Source: JBFISM01 sp041608535 (lineage in GTDB: Bacteria; Actinomycetota; Acidimicrobiia; Spongiisociales; UBA5794). From it: a DNA stretch of 64,000 nucleotides. The translations under genes and the position numbers were made by a program. The stretch covers positions 54,191 to 118,190 of the forward strand of contig JBFISM010000001.1 of the NCBI GenBank assembly GCA_041608535.1, in the 5' to 3' direction. A model generated the notes under the pieces. The model was not told the DNA's origin and did no database searches. It saw only the letters and a program-made list of their open reading frames with translations. Numbering within the stretch: position 1 is the stretch's first letter; the number at the start of each line of letters is the position of its first letter. Positions 34,945-45,465 of the stretch are shown in pieces.

Positions 34945-36045
34945 TCACCCGACGAGGGAGACCGTCTCGGAATATCCAATGTCGTCGATGGCGCCCGATC
35001 CGTTCAGCTTGACCACCATGATGTCGCCGTCGACCGGCGTGGGCAGCAACCGCTTGGCCGCCATGCCGTCACCCGCCAGGGTCAGTTGCACTTCGGCCAC
35101 GAGGTTGCCGTTCCGGTAGATCCAGACAAAGGCGTCTTCCTCGACGTCGACAAGCGTGACATCCGTGATCGTGACAACTCCCTCGCCGAAGTTCCGGAAG
35201 TCGAGCACCAGCGTGCACAGCGTGGTCACGTCGCTGGGATTGGCGACCCATGCCGGAGCATCGTTGGCGGCAGCCCCTGTCGGGCAGGGCGTCGGTCCCG
35301 CATAGTCGTCCGGGTCGCTGGAATCGCCATCCTCAGAGATGATCAGCACCCCGCCCTGGGTCGGGACGAAGAGGTCGCTGTCACCGCCTGTGCAGTTGGA
35401 GGCCGGCCCGCCGCCGCAGGTTGCGTCGAACACCATGGGACCGAATCCCGTGTTGGACGAGATGTCGACGGTACCGGGAATCGGGTCGCCGGAGATCCCG
35501 TATCCGCTCGATACCGAATAGGGCTGATCACCTGCCGGAATACCTTCGAAGTCGATGACGGCGTTCTGCCTCAGAGCAATCGATGCAGCTCGCACATCGG
35601 TGGTCGGGTTGCCCAGGATCCCGGCGAAGAGGTTGTCCACCGGATTGCCGTATGCGACCGAACGGTTCGTGATCACCTGCACCGCGTTGAAGGGGAGCCC
35701 GTTCTCGGTGTATGTGCGGGTGGACGAATCCCAGTAGCCCACCGAGATGTCAGCGGCGTCCGTGATGTTGCCGTTTCCGAACGAGTTCTCGTTGTTGGCG
35801 TAATCGAGTGCGATCGCCTCGGCGGCGATCTCGAGCGGGAGCCCCCGAGCCCCTGCGGTCGCGGCAGCGTCGGCCGCCGTCTGCAGCTCGGCTCGCACCA
35901 TGTAGATCTGGCCGACGTCGACCGCCAAGGCGGCAAACCCAAAGATCACGGTGAGCAGGAGACCGACGAAGATAGCCGACACTCCACTCTCCGAGCGGAG
36001 ACGCTCGTCCCCCGTTGCCGGCTCCACCACGTCCAGCTCGTTCAT
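34945..36045 (-). CDS. TadG-like pilus-associated protein, copy 2, with extra C-terminal domain
   Basis: A 366-residue paralog of the downstream gene. It has a short cytoplasmic head, one membrane helix (IFVGLLLTVIFGFAALAVDVG begins the conserved block) and LQTAADAAATAGARGL, the TadE/G signature. The C-terminal half repeats the same exported domain: AVIDFEGIPAGDQP, GPMVFDATCGGGPASNC, VTLVDVEEDAFVW and NGNLVAEVQLTLAGDGM are shared almost word for word. The ATG follows AGGGGG. TadG proteins are minor pilins or surface anchors of the Flp pilus; the new domain could bind a surface. Two diverged copies suggest alternative tips. Confidence 0.78.
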   Translation of the reverse strand: MNELDVVEPATGDERLRSESGVSAIFVGLLLTVIFGFAALAVDVGQIYMVRAELQTAADAAATAGARGLPLEIAAEAIALDYANNENSFGNGNITDAADISVGYWDSSTRTYTENGLPFNAVQVITNRSVAYGNPVDNLFAGILGNPTTDVRAASIALRQNAVIDFEGIPAGDQPYSVSSGYGISGDPIPGTVDISSNTGFGPMVFDATCGGGPASNCTGGDSDLFVPTQGGVLIISEDGDSSDPDDYAGPTPCPTGAAANDAPAWVANPSDVTTLCTLVLDFRNFGEGVVTITDVTLVDVEEDAFVWIYRNGNLVAEVQLTLAGDGMAAKRLLPTPVDGDIMVVKLNGSGAIDDIGYSETVSLVG

Positions 36046-36442
36046 GTTGCACCCCCTGGCCGGGAGGTCCCATCCCCGAGGTCCGGTTCGTCACCGGAGC
36101 GGTCTTCGGATTCCCCCGCTTGGCTCGTATTCCCCTTTGCACACCATCGGACAGCCGAGATGAGCCGCCCGAGTCTCGATGGGACAGAACAGAAGGTCGT
36201 TGGCCCGCAACCGCGGCCGCGTGGGCGCAGCGATCAGCGCGACGTGATTCCCCCAAATTCCATTCCCCAGCTCGTCGATTCGCCGAACCGGCGATTGCGG
36301 CCGTACGCCGCGTGCTCGACTCGCCTTGTGTGTTCGTAGGTTCCGTCAGTTGTGAGTTGTCGTGGCCCCGCCGGCCTCCTGCACGAAACGGCGTCGGTGC
36401 GGTTCCACGTCTATACGACACATGGCCGTGCCGCTTCTTACA
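36046..36442. other. Intergenic region, 397 bases, without a supported gene
   Basis: This gap splits the two tadG copies from the main tad operon. Neither strand has a convincing small gene. It holds a short hairpin TCGCCG-AAC-CGGCGA (36280-36294), and a TATAGA (minus strand, near 36415) that might be part of a promoter for the tadG pair, with no good -35. I conclude that the tadG copies probably have their own transcription start here. Confidence 0.4.
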
Positions 36443-37426
36443 TCATTCGGGGAACATGACCTCGTCGATGAGGCTTTCCTCGACGTGACCGCCCTTGGGC
36501 TCGAACCTGTAGTGCGCAAAGTCCTTCTCGAACTCGAGATCGAGACCCTCGGGTCCGTGGCGGTACTTCTCGAAGCTCAGCACGGTCCGCCGTTTGTGCT
36601 CCTCTGCCTTCAAGACGTCGAAGGAGGAGTGCAGCTTGGACACGGCGGTGAACTTGCTGTTGAGCAGGAGCAAGAGATCGGCTTCGTACCCGACGCCGGA
36701 TGCGCCGTTGAGGTGGTGCATCCGCAGCCGGCGGATGTTGAGCCCGGACGCATCCGAAGCGACGATGGCGAGCACGGCGACATCGGCGCTGAGTGCGATC
36801 GACTTGAGCCCCTGAGCGATCTTGGCGACGCGGCTCAGGTCCCCCGTGGCCGGGTGCGGCACTTTCTGGAGGAAGTCCACGATGAGCAGGCTGCCGGGGC
36901 CGGCGTGCTGCGCCGTCTCGGTCAGCGCCTGCAGGTCGGTACCGGTACGGCTGGCGTTGATGAACCACAGCCGCTCTCCGTAGTCGCTGATCCTGCTGTA
37001 CGCGGCACGGAGCAACAGGTTCCGGCTCAACTCGTCCTCGAGCGATGCCTCACCCAGAGCGATGCTGCGGATCGCTGCCCGCGTGGGACCGGAGGCGCCG
37101 GGCGCTCCCTCCACGAGGTCGCCCACCTCGAGCAACAGCAACCGGCTGAGCAGCGTCAGGTGATCGTGGTCGTAACACGCATAGACGACGTTCGTGCCCT
37201 GCTCTGCGGCGTTACGGGCCCATTGCATCGACATCACGGTCTTTCCCTGGCCGGGAGCGCCACCGAGGATGGTCAAGTCCCTGGGTCGCAGTCCACCTTC
37301 GAGCACCGTGTCGAGCGGCTCGAATCCGGTCGGAACGGTATGCACCCCGCGCGCCTCCTCGTCGACCGACGCCAGGACGGCACTCGCCGACCGGAACTGT
37401 GGAGCGTTGGGGTGGACTTCGAGCAT
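36443..37426 (-). CDS. DnaB/RecA-like ATPase within the tad locus
   Basis: A 327-residue single-domain RecA-fold ATPase. PTGFEPLDTVLEGGLRP and the P-loop LGGAPGQGKTVM (Lys62, Thr63) match the C-terminal domain of the replicative helicase DnaB, as do the later LLIVDFLQKV Walker B strand and LLLLLNSK. There is no DnaB N-terminal or primase-binding domain and no zinc finger as in RadA. It starts 19 bases after tadC and so appears to belong to the pilus operon, where such an ATPase is not a standard part. Its role is unknown. Confidence 0.75.
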   Translation of the reverse strand: MLEVHPNAPQFRSASAVLASVDEEARGVHTVPTGFEPLDTVLEGGLRPRDLTILGGAPGQGKTVMSMQWARNAAEQGTNVVYACYDHDHLTLLSRLLLLEVGDLVEGAPGASGPTRAAIRSIALGEASLEDELSRNLLLRAAYSRISDYGERLWFINASRTGTDLQALTETAQHAGPGSLLIVDFLQKVPHPATGDLSRVAKIAQGLKSIALSADVAVLAIVASDASGLNIRRLRMHHLNGASGVGYEADLLLLLNSKFTAVSKLHSSFDVLKAEEHKRRTVLSFEKYRHGPEGLDLEFEKDFAHYRFEPKGGHVEESLIDEVMFPE

Positions 37427-37445
37427 GGGGGTGCGACCTTTCGGC

Positions 37446-38378
37446 TCAGGGGACGAGGGCACCGCCGAGATCGCGGAAGATCCGGATCACGGCAGGACCG
37501 AGCAGGATGATGAACATGGCGGGGAAGATGCACATGGCGAGCGGGAAGATGAGCTTGACCGGCAGCTTCATCGCCTGCTCTTCGGCACGCTGGAAGCGCT
37601 TGTCCCTGAGCTCGTCGGATTGCACCCGCAGCACGCCGGCCACCGGAATGCCGTACTGCTCGGATTGCACGACAGCGAGGATGAAGCTGTCGAGATCCGA
37701 CACCGCGGTACGGCTGGACAGATTGCGGAGAGCCTGCGGGCGAGGGATACCGAGCTGGATCTCGCGCAGCGTGCGCTGCAGCTCGTCGGCAAAAGGTCCC
37801 TCACCGGAGCGGGCCACTCTCGCTAGTGCAGCCTCGAAACCCAGCCCGGCGTCCACCGACATCCGGATCTGGTCGAGGGTGTCTGGAAGTTCGAGCTGGA
37901 TGCTGTGCTGACGTGCCTTACCCTTTTGTGCGATCAACAGATCGGGCAGAAAGAAACCCAACGCTGTTACACCGAGCACAATCAGGGGCTGCAGTCGTGG
38001 TACCGACCCAAAGGGTCCCAACAGCCCGAAGGCGAGGCCAGCAGCACCCAGCCCGAATTTGGTGACCAGCATCCGCTCCACCGATGTGGTGTCGGCGTTG
38101 CCGGCCAAAACGAGATTCTTCCGCAGGGAGTCCGTCCACCCCGCCGGAGTGAGGCTCCGCAGGCGCACGCCCATGGCGCGCAGCATCGGGACACCGACAC
38201 GCTTGCCGATGCCCTGCTGGAGCACCAGCGACCGGGCGTCGGTGGTTTCCGGCTTGCCCAGGATGCGCTCCCGGCTGGCGGCGCTTGCCGCGCTCACGCG
38301 GGTCGAAGCGACGGACCAGTACAAGACCGGGAGCGAGACGGAGACTGCGACCGCCGCAAGGATGATCTGGATTGGCAT
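37446..38378 (-). CDS. tadC: TadC-like inner-membrane platform protein (type II secretion F domain)
   Basis: A 310-residue membrane protein. One N-terminal helix, two central helices near 108-150, then the GspF/T2SSF domain (LPDTLDQIRMSVDAGLGFEAALARVA), and a last helix near 285-305. It is one half of the platform that transmits TadA's ATP use to pilin assembly, with the TadB domain of the upstream gene. AGGAGG is placed five bases before the ATG, and the spacing to the upstream stop is only nine bases. Confidence 0.9.
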   Translation of the reverse strand: MPIQIILAAVAVSVSLPVLYWSVASTRVSAASAASRERILGKPETTDARSLVLQQGIGKRVGVPMLRAMGVRLRSLTPAGWTDSLRKNLVLAGNADTTSVERMLVTKFGLGAAGLAFGLLGPFGSVPRLQPLIVLGVTALGFFLPDLLIAQKGKARQHSIQLELPDTLDQIRMSVDAGLGFEAALARVARSGEGPFADELQRTLREIQLGIPRPQALRNLSSRTAVSDLDSFILAVVQSEQYGIPVAGVLRVQSDELRDKRFQRAEEQAMKLPVKLIFPLAMCIFPAMFIILLGPAVIRIFRDLGGALVP

Positions 38379-38387
38379 GGCGTCCTC

Positions 38388-40378
38388 CTAGTACTCCAAC
38401 TTGGTGATTTTTCTCATCCACAGGACTCCGACCACCATGCCGAGCAAACCGGCGGCGACCATGATCTGGCCCATGGTCGACTCGAACAGCTCGAGGAGGT
38501 AGTCCGGGTTGATCATCATGAGCGCTCCCACCAAGAACACGGGAAGCGATCCCAGAATCACCCCCGAGAAGCGGCCCTCGGCGCTGAGCGACTTGACCCG
38601 ACGCCGGATACGGTTCCGGTCACGGACGGTGTCGGTGACCGAGTCGAGGATCTCGCCGAGATCGCCACCGACCTCACGATGAATCTCGATCGCCTCGACC
38701 ACCCACCGGAAGTCCTCCGATTGGAGGCGATGTGCCATGGCCTTCAGCGCCTCGTCCGAGTCCCGTCCGAGATGCGTCTCCAGCTTCACCCGGCGGAACT
38801 CCTCCCCTGCGGGATCGGCGATCTCGTTGGCGACAGTGTCGACGGCTTGCATCAGACCAAAACCGGAGCGGAGGCTGCCGGCCATGAGCTGAAGCGCATC
38901 TGGGAGCTGGGCGGCGAAGGACGAACGGCGTTTCGACGCTTTCTGGCTGAGGAAGGCGTAGATACCCAGGACCGTGAAGACGGCAAGTCCGAGCCCGGCG
39001 AGCCCGCTGATGGTGGCGAAGCCCACCGCCAAGGCGCCGAGCATGGCGGCGCCGGTGAGCACCACGAACTCTGCGGGACGCCACGACAGACCGGCCGCTT
39101 CAAGCTTGGTGTTGATGACACCGCGCCGCTCGCCCTTCTCGAGGCTGCGATCGGCGAACAACGTGGCTTGCTCGGCGAGCGACGACAGGGTCTTGCCCTT
39201 CGTCTCGCCGAACTTCTTCGACACCGCCTTGGCGACGAGCTGCACGTTCCTCGGCTGGCCGATACCGGAGAGGAACACGATCGTCGCCAGCGAGACGAAC
39301 ATCATGCCGAGTCCCGTGTAGAGCAGCCCCGGTCGGTCGAACAACCCGAGCTGCACTTCGAAGCCCTCACGCAACGCCGGAGCCACCGTGGCCACGGGGG
39401 CGACGACCGTGGTGGGGGTCACCGAAACCACGCTTGTCGGGGGTACCGTCTCGGTCACCGGAGGGGGTTCCGGGTATTCCACGATCCCGACGAGCGACGT
39501 CGACTGACCGTTGGCGCTGGCGACCACCTCGAGCTCCGTTGCGTCGAACGACGCCGACTCGAACGTCAGCGAGAATTGGTTGACGATGGCCGTGGCCAGC
39601 TCATTGAGAACGCCCGTGAGCGCTTCCGGGTCGTCGGCGGACACCACCCGGCTCTCCCCGGCATCGGGGTGAGCTGCTTCGGCGAGCGCTCGCATCGCCA
39701 CCGGATCGTTCTCCGTTCCTTTCAGCTCGATGGCGTGATAGGCCACATCCGTCACCACGAGCCGCTCCTCCAGCTCGATGAGCGTGAGTGCGCTGGCGGT
39801 ATCGGCGCCGTCGGAGAGCAACACCACGGTATTGCGGGTGTCCTCGAGCCCGGCGAACTGATCGAGCCCGAGCGCCAGACCGTCGTACAACGCCGTGTTG
39901 CCTCCGGTAGAGATGCCCCGGATGGCCTCGGCCAGCTCGGCCGCATCGGAGGTGAACTCCTTGACCAACGTCGCGGAGTTGCCGAAGGTGACGAGTGCGG
40001 CCTGGGTTCCAAACGGCATCTCTTCGAGGAAGCTCAACGCAGCCGCTTTCGCCTCGGCGATCGGCGTTCCCTGCATGCTTCCCGATGTGTCGATGATGAG
40101 CACGACTGCGATGTTGTCGGTGGGCACCTCCGAGATGGTCACCGGCACCGGATTGCCGGCCTCGAGGACCGTGAACTGGATCGCAGCGGGGTCGCTCGCA
40201 AGCTCCTCCGGGAGGCTGACGGTCAGGTTGATCTCCGGGTGATTGCTGATGTCGAGTCGCTCGAGCAACAGCTCGTCGGAATCGCCCGGGGGTTCCGGGA
40301 CATCCTGAGCCATGGCCACGGCGGGCGCCGTCAGCGACGCCGCGGCGAGCGCGGCCGCAAAGAATCTCTTCAGCCTCA

Positions 40379-40382
<4 letters not shown>
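38388..40382 (-). CDS. Fusion of a von Willebrand A domain with TadB (type II secretion F domain)
   Basis: A 664-residue fusion. It starts with a signal peptide (cleavage near AMAQ26), then an exported von Willebrand A domain at about 90-285 with an intact MIDAS motif DTSGS at 98-102 and SDGADTAS later. A Pro/Val/Thr-rich linker at about 315-350 leads to a membrane helix, a cytoplasmic TadB-type T2SSF domain (LPDALQLMAGSLRSGFGLMQAV near 490-515) and two C-terminal helices. Normal TadB lacks the outer VWA part. GTG 40382 overlaps tadA's stop (GTGA); ATG 40379 is the next in-frame start. The VWA part may bind pilin or surface ligands beside the platform. Confidence 0.88.
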
Positions 40383-41769
<1,387 letters not shown>

Positions 41770-41773
<4 letters not shown>

Positions 41774-42966
41774 TTGCCCCTCCTCAATGAGAAGCCACGC
41801 TTCTTCTCTAGGTGAATGCCGGAGATGTGCTCTGCGGCTTGTTCGAATGCCCGTGCCACAGGGCTGCGCGGCGATTCCTGGCTGACGGGAACTCCTTGGT
41901 TCTGGGCGAGGGGGATCGATCGCGAGCTCGGGATCTCGACATCGATGTCCATGCCGACGAGTGCGGCGGCGTCATTCGGGTTGATCCCGACATCACTGTC
42001 GGCCCGATTCAGGACAAAATGCCGTTGCGGCGTCTTGATGCCGAGAGAATCGATCGCATCGATGATTTTGCGAAGCCCTTTCAGTGCCGACACCGAGAGG
42101 TCGCAGAGGAAGATCAGGTCGGTAGAGCGGTCGATTGCCGCCAGAGTGGCCTCGTTGACTCCAGCCGACGTATCTACGATGACGTAGTCGAACGACTCGG
42201 CGAGCAACCGTATCGTCTTGTCGACGACGCTCTCGGGTATCTGCTCCCCCTCAGCGGGTGACAGCGGCGCGCACAACACGTGAAGGTTCTCCCCCCACTG
42301 CGTGATGAACACCTTCAACGCGGTCAGGGTGACACCGGCCGGTGCGTCGGCGAGCTCAGCGATGGTGTGCTCGGGATCGAGCCCGAGTGCGTTGCCCACA
42401 TCCCCGAACTGGAGATCCAGATCGACGATGACGACACTCCCGGCACCAAGCGCAGCCAACTCGACACCGAGATTGGTCGACAAAGCCGTCTTCCCGGCGC
42501 CGCCCTTCGGCGAGATGACGGTCAGCACGCGGCCTCCGGTCGAGGGAGCCAGCCCCGTGTCGACCACGAGGTTGTGCCGGCGCCGCTGCGCGGTGTCGAG
42601 CGCACGCATCACGGCGGCCCGGACGTCATCGTCATCCGCGGTCGGGTCGAGCACCTCGCTGACCCGTGCCCGCAGCGCCATTTCCCAGAGACCGGGCACC
42701 ACGTCGACGACGAGGATGACCTCGATCTCGGGATGTTCCTGGTCGATTGCTTGCGCCAGTTCCAGTGCCACGTCCGCAGCGACGTTCGGTCCGACGATGA
42801 TCACGTCGGGCGAATCGACCGCCAGCTCCTTGACGGCTTGGAGGCCATCGACGTAGAGCAAGTCGGACTGCCACCGGTTGATCGTCCCGGCGAAGTCGGT
42901 CCCGAGCGAGCGTCGCAGTCGTTGTTCGAAGGCGACGCTGCTCGTGGCCAGTGTCAGCTTGCTCAC
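41770..42966 (-). CDS. tadZ: TadZ/CpaE-like MinD-family ATPase
   Basis: A 398-residue protein. The first ~130 residues form a receiver-like domain (VAFEQRLRRSL, DVIIVGPNV). The ParA/MinD ATPase follows with deviant Walker A KGGAGKT at 154-160, DLDLQFGDV and YVIVDTSAGVNE. TadZ places the pilus machine in the cell. GTG 42966 is chosen: it overlaps cpaB's stop (GTGA) and has GGAG seven bases before it. The frame continues upstream without homology. Confidence 0.9.
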
Positions 42967-43841
42967 GGGCTGACTCCGGTATCCAGATCTTCGTAGATGA
43001 TGGAGCGGGTCTGAATCTGGTTGTCCTCTTCGGAAGTGCCGGGGGTCTCGTTGGCGAGCCACAGCGAGCCGTACTCGGCCGTGAAGACGATACGCTCGGC
43101 GTTCTCCGGATCGATGGCCAGAGTCACGAGCAGGTTGCCCGTGGGAGCGATCTGCACCTCGTTCAGCTCGGTGTCCGGACTCTGAGTTGGCGCCCGCTCG
43201 ATCTGGACGTTGGTGACCATGACCTTGTGGAGGATGATGTTGGTCGTATTCGGCGTCTTGGGCCGGGCCGACGTCGGGGAGGTGTCCTCTCCGGAGACGT
43301 CGGCATCCGTGTCGGTGGGGAACAGCACCTCGAGCACCTCGGTGATGTCGTCGACACCGGTCGGCTCAACGGATCCCAGATCGAAGGGTTCGAACGAGGA
43401 GAACACCGCAACGGTGTCGCTCGGCTTGATGTTGCCACCCACCGCGCGCTCCGGCGACAAGGCAATGGTGACCTCGACGAGGCCGTCGGGGATCTCGAGT
43501 TCCCGCTCCTCGGCGAGTTCCTCGGCGGTGACGAAGCGTGAGGCGAGCACCTGCTCGCCGGGCACCAGCTCCACGGAGGTCACGAGACCTTCGAGCTCGG
43601 CCAGCTCGACAACGCTGCCCGGGGCTTGCGCCTTGGCCGGGATCTTGGCGAGCTCGACCTTTGTGGTGAGCGACTCGGCAGGGGCGCCGGCGGGTACCGT
43701 CTCGGAGACGAGCAGCACCTCCACCACTTCTTGACCGGCAAGTGCCCGGTCCTCGGCGCTCCCTACGTAGCGCACGATGATGAATGTCCCGAGCGCGGCA
43801 AGCAGCAACGCTATCAGGACACCTGTTGATCTCCTGTTCAT
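42963..43841 (-). CDS. cpaB: CpaB/RcpC-like Flp pilus assembly protein
   Basis: A 292-residue membrane-anchored protein. An N-terminal helix (STGVLIALLLAALGTFIIVRYV) is followed by an SAF-type domain: EVLLVSETVPAGAPAE, VELVPGEQVLASRFV, and VTIALSPERAVGGNIKPSDTV. In Gram-negative tad systems CpaB works with the secretin. Here no secretin gene is seen, as expected for a Gram-positive cell wall, so it should act in the wall space. AGGAG is seven bases upstream of the ATG. Confidence 0.9.
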   Translation of the reverse strand: MNRRSTGVLIALLLAALGTFIIVRYVGSAEDRALAGQEVVEVLLVSETVPAGAPAESLTTKVELAKIPAKAQAPGSVVELAELEGLVTSVELVPGEQVLASRFVTAEELAEERELEIPDGLVEVTIALSPERAVGGNIKPSDTVAVFSSFEPFDLGSVEPTGVDDITEVLEVLFPTDTDADVSGEDTSPTSARPKTPNTTNIILHKVMVTNVQIERAPTQSPDTELNEVQIAPTGNLLVTLAIDPENAERIVFTAEYGSLWLANETPGTSEEDNQIQTRSIIYEDLDTGVSP

Positions 43842-43898
43842 GTCTGGCTCCTGGTCCTTTTCTTTCTTTGGGTCGGTTCCACGATTTGAAAACTGGTG

Positions 43899-43918
43899 CG
43901 TGACGGTCCGCCGTCACG
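43899..43918 (-). terminator. Hairpin between tadE and cpaB
   Basis: CGTGACGG (43899-43906) pairs with CCGTCACG (43911-43918) around TCCG. Read on the minus strand it is followed seven bases later by TTTT. It can attenuate transcription from the pilin genes into cpaB and beyond. Confidence 0.5.
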
Positions 43919-43931
43919 AAGGCGGGAGCGG

Positions 43932-44333
43932 TCAGCCGCCGCAGCGCATCGTTCCTTCACCGATGAGCGTCATCGGGCTCGAGCTGAAGAACGGGATGGC
44001 GAGCTGGAAGGGGTACTCGAGGCGTACCGTGCTGGGGCTGCCCACGTTTCCGCTGTTGCATGCGGCCGGGGTCGAGAAGGTGAGCTGAGCGATGTCGAGA
44101 CCCACGGCGGCGTTCTCGGCGACGGTTTGTGCGTCTGCAGAGCTCTGCGACAGCACGTACTCGCGAACGCCCTCGCGTGCGGCGTGGGTGAGTGTGATCT
44201 TCGTGTTGTAGGCCCGGCCAAACTCGATGATGCCGAACACAACGATGATCAGGAGGGGGAGGATGATGGCGAACTCCACCATGGCGGCGCCATGCTCGCC
44301 TCTGCGGTCTGTGTTGGGACGAAAACGTCGCAT
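43932..44333 (-). CDS. tadE: TadE-like pseudopilin
   Basis: A 133-residue protein. It has a 15-residue leader (RRFRPNTDRRGEHG), prepilin-type cleavage after Gly15, Glu at +5 and Phe at +6 (AAMVEFAII), and a membrane helix LPLLIIVVFGIIEFGRAY, then THAAREGVREY. TadE proteins are processed by the prepilin peptidase and are minor pilins. ATG 44333 has GGGGAG upstream; an in-frame extension above it crosses the hairpin region and is unlikely to be translated. Confidence 0.87.
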   Translation of the reverse strand: MRRFRPNTDRRGEHGAAMVEFAIILPLLIIVVFGIIEFGRAYNTKITLTHAAREGVREYVLSQSSADAQTVAENAAVGLDIAQLTFSTPAACNSGNVGSPSTVRLEYPFQLAIPFFSSSPMTLIGEGTMRCGG

Positions 44334-44407
44334 CCTGGTCTCCCCCGGTGTGAGGTGTGAAGAATGGGGTCCACCCGACATATGGGTGTCCCGGTCAAAA
44401 CTGTCGA

Positions 44408-44435
44408 ATGGGGTCCCACCGGGGCGGGACCCCAT
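44408..44435 (-). terminator. Attenuator hairpin after the flp pilin gene
   Basis: ATGGGGTCCC (44408-44417) and GGGACCCCAT (44426-44435) form a perfect 10-base stem around an 8-base loop. On the minus strand, CAGTTTT follows within 11 bases. It lies 20 bases beyond the pilin stop. A partial stop here would give far more pilin message than message for the assembly genes. Confidence 0.6.
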
Positions 44436-44455
44436 CGACATGAAAGTGCTACCGG

Positions 44456-44629
44456 TTACGGGAGCTTGGTCTCGACGGTCGTGAAGGCGGCAAGCAGGTC
44501 CGTACCGATGGTCGTGATGACCACGATCGAGACAACTGCGATGAGGGCAACCATGATGCCGTACTCAACCATCGTTGCGCCCTCTTCCGAGGCCTTCCGA
44601 GCCTGAAGAGCGTTCCAAAGCTGCAGCAT
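44456..44629 (-). CDS. flp: Flp-type major prepilin of the tad locus
   Basis: A 57-residue class IVb prepilin. The leader LQLWNALQARKASEEG is cut after Gly17; Glu22 is at +5 and Tyr23 at +6 (ATMVEYGIM). One helix VALIAVVSIVVITTIG forms the filament core, and a short TVETKLP tail follows. It heads the pilus operon, as usual for flp. AAAGGA lies about eight bases upstream of the ATG. Its mature N-terminus is nearly identical to the orphan pilin at 25.5 kb. Confidence 0.92.
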   Translation of the reverse strand: MLQLWNALQARKASEEGATMVEYGIMVALIAVVSIVVITTIGTDLLAAFTTVETKLP

Positions 44630-44708
44630 TTTGCAGATCCTTTCGTTGACTGACCCTGCGCGGGCCCTACCCGGACCCAAAGGTCCACATTCCGAGGGTC
44701 AGAATGCC

Positions 44709-45407
44709 TCAGGCCGGATCGTGCGACATCGCCAAATTGGATGAATCGGACCTAGTCCGCTCGACCCAGCCAGAACTATGCGCTGCCGCGACGGCGGCGA
44801 GCTGCGACGACACGTCGAGCTTCATGAGGATGGCGCGAATCTGGGAACGCACCGTCGCTACGGACACGTACGATGTCTCGGCGATCTCCGCAGCACTGAG
44901 TCCGTTGCATATCTGCATGAGCACTTGTTCTTCACGTGGGCTCAGCTGCTCGAAGCGAGCCGTCGCTCTGCGATGCGCCGACCGATGCTTGCGCAGCATG
45001 GACAGCAGCTCCTGCCGGCGCGGGTCGTCGACGAGCCGCTTGCCCTGATGGGCTTTGGTGAGAGCGTCGAGCAATTCGCCAACCGATGAGCCTTTGCTGA
45101 CGATTCCCGCTGCTCCGGCTTCGAGGCACTCGGCGTGCACGAGCGGATCCACGTTGCCGGTGACGACGATGGTGGGTATGTCCTGTCGCACCAGCTCGCT
45201 CACGATCGGTGTTGTGGTGCCGACGTCGGCGCCCAATGAGAAGTCGATGAGCACACCGTCGGGCTCCTCTGCCAGCACGTCTTCGAGAATCTGCTTCACC
45301 GACACGGGGGTCACGGCAACGGCGCGCACCCCGGAAGCTTGCAGCAGTTGGACCACGGTCTCGGCGAGGAGCTTGTGATCGTCCACTACGACTACGGAAT
45401 CAAGCAA
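44709..45407 (-). CDS. NarL/FixJ family response regulator (receiver plus LuxR helix-turn-helix)
   Basis: A 232-residue regulator. The receiver has Asp9-Asp10, the phosphate acceptor Asp55 in VLIDFSLG, Thr83 and Lys105. A LuxR-type DNA-binding domain covers about 155-212 (LSPREEQVLMQICNGL then VSVATVRSQI). A TTG at 45407 is the likely start: it directly precedes the first strand VVVVDDHKLL, and GGGGA lies upstream; an earlier ATG would overlap the divergent gene. It stands just upstream of flp in the same direction and probably controls the tad operon. No histidine kinase gene is near. Confidence 0.85.
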   Translation of the reverse strand: MLDSVVVVDDHKLLAETVVQLLQASGVRAVAVTPVSVKQILEDVLAEEPDGVLIDFSLGADVGTTTPIVSELVRQDIPTIVVTGNVDPLVHAECLEAGAAGIVSKGSSVGELLDALTKAHQGKRLVDDPRRQELLSMLRKHRSAHRRATARFEQLSPREEQVLMQICNGLSAAEIAETSYVSVATVRSQIRAILMKLDVSSQLAAVAAAHSSGWVERTRSDSSNLAMSHDPA

Positions 45408-45465
45408 CGGTTTCCCCAATTCTGGTGATGTGAGCCCCCCGGGTGCCTGCCACGCTCCTCCCGAC

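Noticed and set aside
34786..36339. A long plus-strand open frame opposite the tadG copies
   Set aside because: It is the antisense of two clear paralogous genes; its repeats only reflect the tandem duplication.
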